A stretch of 64,000 nt of DNA from Silvibacterium dinghuense. GTDB taxonomy: Bacteria > Acidobacteriota > Terriglobia > Terriglobales > Acidobacteriaceae. The stretch spans positions 310,001 to 374,000 of the forward strand of contig NZ_SDMK01000001.1 of the NCBI RefSeq assembly GCF_004123295.1. The letters run 5' to 3'. A program made the position numbers and the translations under genes. Below the pieces are notes generated by a model, which did no database searches, was not told the origin of the DNA, and saw only the letters and a list, made by a program, of their open reading frames with translations. Positions 16,117 to 24,506 of the stretch are shown here, in pieces. Every line of letters begins with the position of its first letter. The first letter of the stretch is position 1.

Positions 16117-16611
16117 TTATTTCGAGCGAACAGCGATCACCTCGATCTCCACCAGGGCCCACGGAGCCGCCAGCGCAGCCACCTGCATCGCTGCACGCGA
16201 TGGCTTGTTCGGCTGGTCCTTTGTGCCGAAGTATTGCAGGTAAGCCGCCTGCAGACCGGCAAAGTCCATCTTGCCGCCCTTGTTTGGATCGCCTGCCATG
16301 TAGACGTGCATGTTCACCACATCACCCAGCGTGAGGCCCTGCGCCTTCAGGATCGCATCGAGCTTTTTGAAGATGCTCGTTGCCTGCGCCTGCGTATCGC
16401 CATAATCCGCAGTTTTACCCGTCGCCGGATCCGCCGGAGTCACCGGCGAAGCCAGCTGTCCGCTCACATAAAGCGTATCGCCGGCCCACACCGCCGTTGC
16501 CAGCGGGGATGCATCCGACTGCACGTGGACAACCTTCGTCTGCGCCATCGCCGTGCCGACAGCGGCGCACAGCAGTGCGGCAGCGGCCAGGCCTGTTCTC
16601 ATTCGCAACAT
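16117..16611 (-). CDS. Exported RidA-family enamine/imine deaminase
   Basis: 164 residues from ATG ending at 16611 (AAAGGA eight bases upstream). A Sec signal peptide (LAAAALLCAAVGTAMAQ) precedes a full RidA domain: AVWAGDTLYVSGQLA, a QATSIFKKLDAILKAQGLTLGDVVNMHVYM helix-strand run and the C-terminal PSRAAMQVAAL (the conserved arginine) and VEIEVIAV (the glutamate). RidA hydrolyses reactive enamines and imines made by PLP enzymes and amino-acid oxidases to keto acids and ammonia. Most RidA proteins are cytoplasmic, so export is notable. It follows the amine oxidase gene by 25 bases on the same strand. Confidence 0.93.
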   Translation of the reverse strand: MLRMRTGLAAAALLCAAVGTAMAQTKVVHVQSDASPLATAVWAGDTLYVSGQLASPVTPADPATGKTADYGDTQAQATSIFKKLDAILKAQGLTLGDVVNMHVYMAGDPNKGGKMDFAGLQAAYLQYFGTKDQPNKPSRAAMQVAALAAPWALVEIEVIAVRSK

Positions 16612-16636
16612 CAATTCTGTCCTTTCTACTCTTCTG

Positions 16637-18244
16637 CTATGCCTGCTGCGTTGTGGTGGATGCGCTCAGCCGCGCCGATTGCACGCGGTCGGAAATCATG
16701 CGCGTCACGCGATGCGATGCCAGAGCCGCGCCCTCCTGCCAGCCGATGATGTGGCTGCAGTGATCGCCGGAGAAATAAATGCGGTCATCGGCTTCGATCA
16801 GCGCCTTGTATGGTCCGTCGTAATAGTCACTGCGCCGATTCTTCACATAGCTCGGCGCCGCGCCCACCCACGAACCGAGGTTATAGCGCATCATCCCCCA
16901 GTTCATATAGACCGGATTGGTCAGTTCCTTGCCATGGCCAGGGTGCAGCTTTTCAACCGCCGCGCGCGAAGCTTCGAATTTGGCCTGCATGCTGGGCAAC
17001 TTGCCAAAATCCGACTGGTTTTCAACGCCGTAGCCCGCCACCAGCACACCCTTCTCCGAGAACAGCTTTCCGCTCGGATACCACATCAGGTTAACCGGCC
17101 CCTTAACGACGAAACCTAGGCCACCGTAGAGGTTGTAGTCCTGCTCCCAGAAGCGCCGCGACTCCCACGCCACCTTATACGCGCTGTCGTAGTAGACCTC
17201 GCTGATCGCCTGCTTCACCTGCGGTGAAAAGTCATTTGGAATATTCCTGAGAATCGTCAGCGGCAGCGCGCAGATGCAGTAATCTGCTTCGATCACCTGG
17301 TCCGGACCGCTCTTGCTGTAAACCACCCTCACACCTTTTGGCGTCTTGCGGATCTCCTTGACCACCGCGGTGTACTGCACCGTATCGCCAAGCTTTTCCG
17401 CAAACGCATACGGGATGCGGTCCATCCCACCTACCGGCTGGAACATGGTCGCTTGCATGTCGAACATCTCTTCATACATCATGCCGTTCCAGAACTTTGC
17501 ATCGAGCAGCGCATGCATGGGTAGCGGCTGACGCAGTACCTCCGTATCCAATCCAGCGCCAGCCAGTTTCTCGACACCGCTACGCTCCGACCCTGTGTAG
17601 CTAAAATCCTTCTGCAGGTCTCCGTAGTAGCTCAGAAACTCGAGCATCCGGTCGTGATCTTCCTTGGAGAGCACGTCATCGAGCGCATTTTTCTGGATGC
17701 ACTTGGCCAGCAGCTCCGATACGTGGCCGCGCGTGTCGTTGATCGCCTGCCGCTGCTCCACTGCCTTCCCGCCGAAGGCGTCGTCGTTCTGCAGCAGCGC
17801 GCTCCGCGAGGTGTTCACCTCCACCTCGAGCGGAACCCCAAGTTCCTTGCAATAACCGAGCATCGTCTTGTGAATCGAGGGCAGGCGCGCCGGGCCTGCA
17901 TTGAAGTAGCTGTCTGCTTCCCAGATCGCCGTTTGGCTGGCGCCATCGGCAAATTCGATCTTCGTGCCGTTTCTCACGGTAAAGTTGCGTCCGCCCGGGC
18001 GCTGCCGCGCCTCGAGCACCGTACACGAGTAGCCCGCCTTGCCCATCTCGTACGCAGCCACCAGGCCGGCGATGCCGCCGCCCAGGATCACCACCTTCGT
18101 GCCCGCGCCCGCCGCCAGCTCCACACGCGAAGCCTCGGCTGCGGCCACCGGCATCAATCCCAGGTGCTGCATGGTAAGAAACGCTGCACCAAAGCCGCCG
18201 GCCTGGCCTACCCGCATCAGAAAATCACGACGTGTTACACCCAT
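16637..18244 (-). CDS. Tat-exported flavin amine / L-amino-acid oxidase
   Basis: 535-residue FAD enzyme of the monoamine oxidase group, expected to oxidise an amine or L-amino acid to an imine with release of hydrogen peroxide. The N-terminus GVTRRDFLMRVGQAGGFG is a twin-arginine signal. The FAD fold starts at VVILGGGIAGLVAAYEM and continues with LEARQRPGGRNFT; the C-terminal flavin segment is IYFSGDHCSHIIGWQEGA. GGAG lies seven bases before the ATG. The adjacent exported RidA would hydrolyse its imine product. The upstream TonB-dependent receptor gene is 103 bases away on the same strand. Exact substrate cannot be read. Confidence 0.92.
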   Translation of the reverse strand: MGVTRRDFLMRVGQAGGFGAAFLTMQHLGLMPVAAAEASRVELAAGAGTKVVILGGGIAGLVAAYEMGKAGYSCTVLEARQRPGGRNFTVRNGTKIEFADGASQTAIWEADSYFNAGPARLPSIHKTMLGYCKELGVPLEVEVNTSRSALLQNDDAFGGKAVEQRQAINDTRGHVSELLAKCIQKNALDDVLSKEDHDRMLEFLSYYGDLQKDFSYTGSERSGVEKLAGAGLDTEVLRQPLPMHALLDAKFWNGMMYEEMFDMQATMFQPVGGMDRIPYAFAEKLGDTVQYTAVVKEIRKTPKGVRVVYSKSGPDQVIEADYCICALPLTILRNIPNDFSPQVKQAISEVYYDSAYKVAWESRRFWEQDYNLYGGLGFVVKGPVNLMWYPSGKLFSEKGVLVAGYGVENQSDFGKLPSMQAKFEASRAAVEKLHPGHGKELTNPVYMNWGMMRYNLGSWVGAAPSYVKNRRSDYYDGPYKALIEADDRIYFSGDHCSHIIGWQEGAALASHRVTRMISDRVQSARLSASTTTQQA

Positions 18245-18347
18245 TTTTCGACTCCACTTCCGGTGTTGAAAAGCTCGCTCAAAAAGCCCCGGGGCGCCCG
18301 CTCAAACGCAGACGCCCTGAAGCCCAAATGCAGATATATCTCCGGCG

Positions 18348-21300
18348 CTAGAAGATGATCTTCAACGCCAGCTGCGTGTTAAAAGGCTCACCCGCGCCAA
18401 TTCCCGGCGCGCCGTTGTAATTGCCAATGGTGGTTGTCAGTTGAAGACTGGTGTCCGTAGTGTAGGACGGATTGATACTGGCTGGCGAAGCATAATTTGT
18501 ATGGTTGAAGACATTGAACATTTCCACGCGGAACTGCGTGGTAATCTTCTCCCCGATCCGCGTGTTCTTGAAGACGGACAGGTCCACATCGTTGTAGCCC
18601 GGCCCGTAGTAAGCATTGCGCCGCGTGTCGCCCCACGTTCCCGCCGATGCATCGACGAAGGCATTGGGATTCAGCCAGTTGGCATTCACCGCGCCCTTGC
18701 GGTAGCCCGCATACGGATTCACTCCGGTTACATAGTTCGCGCGCTGGTTCCCATCATCGGTGCCCGAGGTATCCGACGAGCTGTAGACAGAAAACGGCAG
18801 ACCGCCATGGAAGGTCAGCAGGCTGTTGAGCTGCCACCCCCTGGTGAGGCTCTTCCAGTGTTGCGAACCGGGCACATCATAAGTAAGCAACCCAACGAAG
18901 ATATTCCGCTGGTCGAAATCGCTCGGACCATAGTCGCCCTTAAAATTGGTGCTGTCCTGCGGCAGGGCTCCGCGATAGGCAGTGACTTCGTCCATGTTGT
19001 GGGACCAGGTGTAAGTCGCCTGCCCGCTCAAACCATGGACAGCCGCAACACGCATGGTCGCCTGCAATGCGTTGTAGTTTGAGGTTCCGATGCTGCGCAC
19101 CTCGTTGATGAAGGTATAGCTGGGAAATTGCGAAAAATACGGCCGGCTGCAGTTCTGGATCGTGTACTGAGGAGCGCAGAAGATATCTGTGCCCGGCACA
19201 TCCATGCCGGCTGCCGTATTGGTCACGTTGCCGCTGTTCAGCGCCGCCTGGTTGATGTCGAGAATCGAAAGCAGATGCCGTGCGCCGCTGCCTACATAAC
19301 CCAGCTGCGCCACCAGCTTGCTGCCCAGGCCCTGCTCCACCTGGATGTTGTAGTTCAGGTTGTGCGAAGGCACAAAGTTCTTCGCAATCGAGAAAATGCT
19401 GTCCGAAGCCGTCGCATCGGGAAAGACATTTTCGCCATCCACAATCGTGTACGACGAGGCCGTCGCCGTCGTCACCGGGTCCGGACCGCCGGGATTGCCT
19501 TCGACGCCGTTCGGTGCGCCGTTGCCCGGACGATTGTCGAGGAATGGGTTGAGGTTCGGCGTGTCATAGAAGAGTCCCGCGCCGGCACGCAGCACGGTGG
19601 AAGGCGTCAACTGGTAGCTGATGCCAGCACGCGGGCTGAAGTTGAGATAGGTCGGGTCATAGAGGTTGCTGATCTGGTTGCCCTGGTAAACCACGCCGCC
19701 CTGGTCGGGACGAAAAACGGAGAGATTCTTCCATGGATTATGCAGCGGACCCTCGTAATCCCAACGGAGTCCATAGTTCAGGTTGAACTTTGCATTGATC
19801 TGCCAGGAGTCCTGCCCGAAAAACTCAAGCGTGTTGACGAAGACCTGGCGATCGGGATCACCGAGCGCGATCGAAGATGTCTTCACATAGCCGGCCAGAA
19901 AGTCCGACAGTGCATTGACGCGCGAGTCGCTCGAAGTCCACGGCCCTTCGCTTCCATCGAAAGTAAAGCTGCCCAGGGCATGGCGATGGTAGAACTCGTC
20001 CAGCTGCGCTTTCCGTAGTTCACCGCCAAACTTTATCTGATGCCTTCCCACAGTCCAGGAAACATCGTCCGTCAGGTGACCGGTAATGTCATTACGGCCC
20101 TCGGGAGGTGTCTCACCTACCGGATCGAAGCCGGTGATCGAGATATTCGGTGCGCCCGAGAGGGTCGAGCCTGTCACCAATCCAAGCGAAGACACATTGA
20201 AGCTGTTGTTGAAGTCGTTGAAGACCTGGTTGAAATAGTTCACGCCCAGCAGCAGTTGGTTGGTGATCGTCGGGGAGAACACGTGGTTGTACACCACCGC
20301 GTAATTCTGCACGTGGATCGGCGCGACTTCGTAGTAGTACTTCAACTCCGAACCCACCGGGGCCACCTGGTTGCCCTGCCCGACAAACCAGTGCGCCGTC
20401 AGGCTGTTCCGATCGTCGATCGTATAGTCGATCTTCGCCAGGCCGTTGTAGCTGTATCCATACTCCGGATCGGTGTTGGTGTAGTTATCCACGGTCGGCT
20501 GCCCACCCGTGTCGCCGGCCAGCGATCCCGTCACCGACGAAGGCCAGAGCGTCTTCAACAGGTTTTCGGTCACCGTGTTCACCGGCACTCCCGCCGTCGT
20601 CAGCTGGGCCTGCGCGGCCGTCTGCCATGCTTCCGAGGGCTCGGTGGCCTGCGCTGGCACACCGATCAGGAAGCGCTGGTGCTCATAGGTGGTAAACCAG
20701 AAGAGCTTGTCCTTGATGAAAGGGCCGCCGGCAGAAAAGCCATAGTTATAGTTCCGGACTTCCTGCTTGACCGGAGCCGAGAATGGATTGGTCGCACCGA
20801 AAAACTCATTGCGATTGTAGTAGTAGAGCGAACCGTGCAGATCATTGCCACCCGACTTGAGCGAGAGGTTCACGCTGCCGCCCGGGTTGCGGCCCGACTC
20901 GGCCTGTGCCTGCGTCTGGGTTGAGAACTGGTCGACAGCATCGATCGGCAGGATGATGCCGGCGATACCGGAGACGCCCCCCTGATTCACGGCCGGAATG
21001 TTATGCCAGAGATCGTTGTTGTCGATGCCGTCGATCTGCCAGTTGATCTGGTTCGCGCGTGTACCATTCAGCGAGCCGTAGCCGCCCGCGCCGGAATTCG
21101 CAAAGCCCGGAGCCAGCACCACGAGCTGCGTAAAGTCGCGGCCATTCAGCGGCGTATCCTGCAACATCTTGCCAGTCACGCCCGAGGTCTGTGTTGTCGT
21201 CGTGGTGTCCAGAGCCAGCGCCGCCGCGCTTACTTCCACGGTCGTCGCCATCCGCGCCATGGACAGCTTGATGGGTAGCGTGTAGATCGTGCCCGCGCGC

Positions 21301-21605
21301 ACCATGACGTTATTGACCCTGATCTCTTGAAAACCGGAAGCCTCGGTAACAACGGTATAGGTACCAAGCGGCAGATCCTGAAACGAAAACTCGCCCGCGC
21401 TGGAAGTGATCGTGTCATGCGAGATGCCTGTCGACACATCTGTGGCTATCACCTTCGCCGATGCCAGCACTGCGCCGGACGGGTCCGTCACCGTGCCGTT
21501 GATACCGCCACGAAATGTCTGCGCATGCGCCTCCGCGAACAACAACAGAAATAGGCCAGAGATCATGCCCAATAGAGACAGAGATTTCCTGTATCGCTTC
21601 GTCAT
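18348..21605 (-). CDS. TonB-dependent receptor with carboxypeptidase-regulatory domain (Oar-like)
   Basis: 1085-residue outer-membrane protein. The chosen ATG (ending at 21605) has GGAGG ten bases upstream; a longer start at 21632 is less likely. A signal peptide ending EAHAQ is followed by a beta-sandwich domain (INGTVTDPSGAVLASAKVIATD to about residue 100), then the plug (KMLQDTPLNGRDFTQLVVLAPG; IDGIDNNDLWHN) and a long barrel rich in aromatic strands that ends LALKIIF with the terminal phenylalanine needed for assembly. Acidobacteria carry many copies; they are thought to import oligomers or take part in surface processes. The gene heads a leftward group with amine oxidase and RidA, so an amino compound or peptide is possible cargo (inference). 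Confidence 0.94.
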   Translation of the reverse strand: MTKRYRKSLSLLGMISGLFLLLFAEAHAQTFRGGINGTVTDPSGAVLASAKVIATDVSTGISHDTITSSAGEFSFQDLPLGTYTVVTEASGFQEIRVNNVMVRAGTIYTLPIKLSMARMATTVEVSAAALALDTTTTTQTSGVTGKMLQDTPLNGRDFTQLVVLAPGFANSGAGGYGSLNGTRANQINWQIDGIDNNDLWHNIPAVNQGGVSGIAGIILPIDAVDQFSTQTQAQAESGRNPGGSVNLSLKSGGNDLHGSLYYYNRNEFFGATNPFSAPVKQEVRNYNYGFSAGGPFIKDKLFWFTTYEHQRFLIGVPAQATEPSEAWQTAAQAQLTTAGVPVNTVTENLLKTLWPSSVTGSLAGDTGGQPTVDNYTNTDPEYGYSYNGLAKIDYTIDDRNSLTAHWFVGQGNQVAPVGSELKYYYEVAPIHVQNYAVVYNHVFSPTITNQLLLGVNYFNQVFNDFNNSFNVSSLGLVTGSTLSGAPNISITGFDPVGETPPEGRNDITGHLTDDVSWTVGRHQIKFGGELRKAQLDEFYHRHALGSFTFDGSEGPWTSSDSRVNALSDFLAGYVKTSSIALGDPDRQVFVNTLEFFGQDSWQINAKFNLNYGLRWDYEGPLHNPWKNLSVFRPDQGGVVYQGNQISNLYDPTYLNFSPRAGISYQLTPSTVLRAGAGLFYDTPNLNPFLDNRPGNGAPNGVEGNPGGPDPVTTATASSYTIVDGENVFPDATASDSIFSIAKNFVPSHNLNYNIQVEQGLGSKLVAQLGYVGSGARHLLSILDINQAALNSGNVTNTAAGMDVPGTDIFCAPQYTIQNCSRPYFSQFPSYTFINEVRSIGTSNYNALQATMRVAAVHGLSGQATYTWSHNMDEVTAYRGALPQDSTNFKGDYGPSDFDQRNIFVGLLTYDVPGSQHWKSLTRGWQLNSLLTFHGGLPFSVYSSSDTSGTDDGNQRANYVTGVNPYAGYRKGAVNANWLNPNAFVDASAGTWGDTRRNAYYGPGYNDVDLSVFKNTRIGEKITTQFRVEMFNVFNHTNYASPASINPSYTTDTSLQLTTTIGNYNGAPGIGAGEPFNTQLALKIIF

Positions 21606-22002
21606 GGGTACAAAGCCTCCAAAAGGATTCATGGGTACTGCTCTGCATTTGTTCTGCGTGCCGAGAAAAGACGGAGCGGCAAGCTCGCGCCCGGCACCGT
21701 CAGTTACGGTCTGGGATCTTCAGCGGATCAGAGAGGAAAGGAATTGCGCAGAGTATGCGAGATAGCACTGCCATGCCCGAAAATAGCGTTGGAATCTATC
21801 AGGGCAAAGCGAAAAATAAGCGCGATCAGCAAGAGAAATAGCAGCGATAAGCTGGCACTTATCGCTGATTTCAGCCGGAGATCCGAATAACTCTGCCAGT
21901 TCCCTTTTTATTCCGGCAGATACAACGCTCCCAGCGACAGCGGACCCGTCATGCGCTTTTACCACCAACGCGGACATAAATTTTCGTTATCGAAATATTC
22001 TG
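21606..22002. other. 397-bp intergenic region upstream of the TonB receptor
   Basis: Holds the end of the ADOP transcript and the promoter of the receptor, both leftward. Apart from the hairpin at 21842-21867 and a weak TCTGCC/GGCAGA repeat near 21893-21920, I see no gene; short frames here lack ribosome sites. No clear -35/-10 pair was found. Confidence 0.6.
21842..21867 (-). terminator. Hairpin, probable terminator of the ADOP unit
   Basis: CAGCGATAAG and CTTATCGCTG form a perfect ten-base-pair stem with a six-base loop. Read leftward it is followed by CTATTTCTCTT, a moderately T-rich tail. Confidence 0.6.
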
Positions 22003-24480
22003 CTACTCGCTGCGCAGTGTCTCCGCCGGATCGATCTGCGCAATGCGCCCGGAAGGCACAAGCGCGGCGAGCAACGAAATCCCGAGAAGCAGCAGAGGCG
22101 TCAGCATAAGAGTCCATACATCGTAAGTTTTCACACCGTAAATCTCGCTCCGCAGCATGCGCAGCACGGCGAAGCAGCTCATCATTCCGGCGCTGACACC
22201 GAAGAGTACCGGCATCAGGCCTGCCCGCACGGTTCTGCGCATAGATTCGCCCAGCGTCGCACCGAGCGCCATGCGGATGCCGATCTCCCTGCGCCGCTCG
22301 ACCACCGCGCTCGCCACCAGCGATCCCACGCCGACGGCGGAAAGCAGTAACGCCAAAATCGCCAGCGTGCCCAGCAGCGTCACCTCGACGTGTTGCATGG
22401 CGAGTTCATGCCCCATCAGGTCATCAAAGCTGTAGAAGCCCGAAAACGACAGATCGCGGTCGACACTCGCAAGGCTGCTCGTCATCGCCCGGCTCAAATC
22501 CGCAACCGGCACGCGCGTGCGGATGATCCACGAGGGCTCGAACCAGAGGTGAGCCGGTGCAAGCATGCGGGCAGGAAACTGCGCCGCCGGAAGATAGAGC
22601 ACCGGCTCGGTGCCGAGCGGAGCTGTCCATACAATGCCCTGCTCCTTCGTCACATCTCCAACCACGCCAACAATGCGCATCGGTGGCAAATCCTGTTTGC
22701 CCAGCTTCGGCAGCTTCAAATGATGACCGACTGCGTTCGCCGTTCCAAAGAACTGCTTCGCAAACGCCAGATTGACCACGGCTACCGGCTCGCTCGCCGC
22801 CGTATCGATTTCGCTTACCTCGCGCCCGGAAAGCACCGGCACGCGAAGAGCCTCAAAGTATTGCGGGCTCACCCAGCTCAGGTTGGTGTTCGTCCGCTCA
22901 CCCGCGCTCTTGCCATCTGCGATCTGTACGTTCCAGTTCAATCCGCGCTCATAGGGAACGCTCAGCCCCGCGGCGGCATTCTCCACGCCAGGGATACTCC
23001 GCATGGCGGCGAGGCTGCGAGTAAGCAGGTCATCGAAAGCCGCCGGCTCATGATAGCGGTCTTCATCGAGCGATAACTTGCCCAGCGTGATGTTATGCGC
23101 ATTGAATCCGGGCGGCAGCGTTTCAAGATAGACAAGCGTTCTCGTCATCACGCCGGATGCCGCAACCAGCACGACGGTGAGCGCGACCTCGCCCGCAATC
23201 AATAGACGACGCGACCGCCCCGAGCCACCGGCGATGCTGTAGTTCTTCGCAGCCATCGCGGCGCGCAGTTCCACCCTGCGCACAGCCAGCGCAGGCAGAG
23301 CTCCGAACAGGACCGTTGTGACCAGCGTGGCTGCAAGCGTAAACAGGAGCACTCTGCCATCGATGGCAAAACCTCCCATAGGCTGCAGCTCGGGTGGTAG
23401 CAGATGCTCCATCATGCGAAGACATGCAGAAGCCAGCCCGACGCTTGCCATCGCGCCCAGCCCGGCCGGCAACAGGCTCTCCAGCCATAGCTGCCGCAGA
23501 AGTCTCCAGCGCGTACCGCCCAGCGCCAGCCGTGTGGCCAGCTCCTGCGTGCGCCCCGCGATGCGCACCATCGTCAACCCGGCAAGATTCGCGCACGCAA
23601 TCAGCAGAATGAATCCGACTGCCAGCATCAACGCCAGTATCCTGGGCCGGTTATCTTCCCCGAGATACTGCTGCATCGGCTGCGCATAAAGCCACGCGCG
23701 GCTCGGCGTCGAACGCGCATCGGGATGAATCGGCAGGTGCGCCAGCTCTCCGCGCACCTTGTCCCATGTCGCGCCTGCACGGAGGCGCAGCAGAATGCCG
23801 CAGTCATATCCCGAGCACGCGCCCTGCGCGTCGCCCGGCTGCAGCACAGTGTAGAGCTGACTGTCGCCATGCGGCTTCGTGAAGCCGGCCGGCAGAACTC
23901 CAACAACCGTGTACGGCTCACCCTTTACGCTGATAGTGCGGCCCAGCACACCGCGATCCCCGGCAAACGCCGACTGCCACAACCCATAGCTCAACATGGC
24001 AGCACGCGTGCCCCCCGCGCGGCTCTCCTCATCGGTGAACGCACGGCCGAGCAGCGGCTCGATACCCAGCACCTCAAAGAAATGAGACGTGACCGCTGCC
24101 GCCGTGACAAAACGTGCGACGTGGCCCGAGGCTGTTTCTGCCGCAAGATTCACACCATTCGCGGTCGACCCCACCTGCCCCTCGTACGCCGCCACCGTTG
24201 CTGCAGTCACATGCTGTTTGACTAGACGCCAATCATCCAGACCATGGCTGTCATCCTCATCCAACCAATGCCCGCTGCGGTCCGTGCCTTCGATATGCGT
24301 CACCAGCGCCGCCAGACGTTGCGGCTCTGGATAGGGCAGCCGGCGCAGCAGAAAGCCATCCACCATGCTGAAGACTGCGGTGTTCACACCGATGCCCAAA
24401 GCGAGTGTAACGACCACCGCCAACGCAGGCCCAGGCGCCCGGCGCATCTGTCTGCAAGCCAGCTTCAACTCTGCCCACAT
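22003..24480 (-). CDS. ADOP-type duplicated ABC permease
   Basis: 825-residue membrane protein with two MacB-type halves: an N-terminal helix (LAVVVTLALGIGVNTAVFSMVDGFLLRRLPYP), a large periplasmic domain (with LSYGLWQSAFAGDRGVLGRTISVKGEPYTVVGVLP), FtsX-like helices beginning ILLIACANLAGLTMVRIAGRTQELATRLALGG, then a second copy ending VERRREIGIRMALGAT and GRIAQIDPAETLRSE. This is the acidobacterial duplicated orphan permease family, which usually has no adjacent ATPase, as here. Function is unknown; MacB relatives move peptides or lipids across the envelope. GAGGTGA lies before the ATG. It lies 26 bases after a second ADOP gene. Confidence 0.93.
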   Translation of the reverse strand: MWAELKLACRQMRRAPGPALAVVVTLALGIGVNTAVFSMVDGFLLRRLPYPEPQRLAALVTHIEGTDRSGHWLDEDDSHGLDDWRLVKQHVTAATVAAYEGQVGSTANGVNLAAETASGHVARFVTAAAVTSHFFEVLGIEPLLGRAFTDEESRAGGTRAAMLSYGLWQSAFAGDRGVLGRTISVKGEPYTVVGVLPAGFTKPHGDSQLYTVLQPGDAQGACSGYDCGILLRLRAGATWDKVRGELAHLPIHPDARSTPSRAWLYAQPMQQYLGEDNRPRILALMLAVGFILLIACANLAGLTMVRIAGRTQELATRLALGGTRWRLLRQLWLESLLPAGLGAMASVGLASACLRMMEHLLPPELQPMGGFAIDGRVLLFTLAATLVTTVLFGALPALAVRRVELRAAMAAKNYSIAGGSGRSRRLLIAGEVALTVVLVAASGVMTRTLVYLETLPPGFNAHNITLGKLSLDEDRYHEPAAFDDLLTRSLAAMRSIPGVENAAAGLSVPYERGLNWNVQIADGKSAGERTNTNLSWVSPQYFEALRVPVLSGREVSEIDTAASEPVAVVNLAFAKQFFGTANAVGHHLKLPKLGKQDLPPMRIVGVVGDVTKEQGIVWTAPLGTEPVLYLPAAQFPARMLAPAHLWFEPSWIIRTRVPVADLSRAMTSSLASVDRDLSFSGFYSFDDLMGHELAMQHVEVTLLGTLAILALLLSAVGVGSLVASAVVERRREIGIRMALGATLGESMRRTVRAGLMPVLFGVSAGMMSCFAVLRMLRSEIYGVKTYDVWTLMLTPLLLLGISLLAALVPSGRIAQIDPAETLRSE

Positions 24481-24506
24481 ATTGTCACCTCGGTGGTTAC
24501 ATATTT

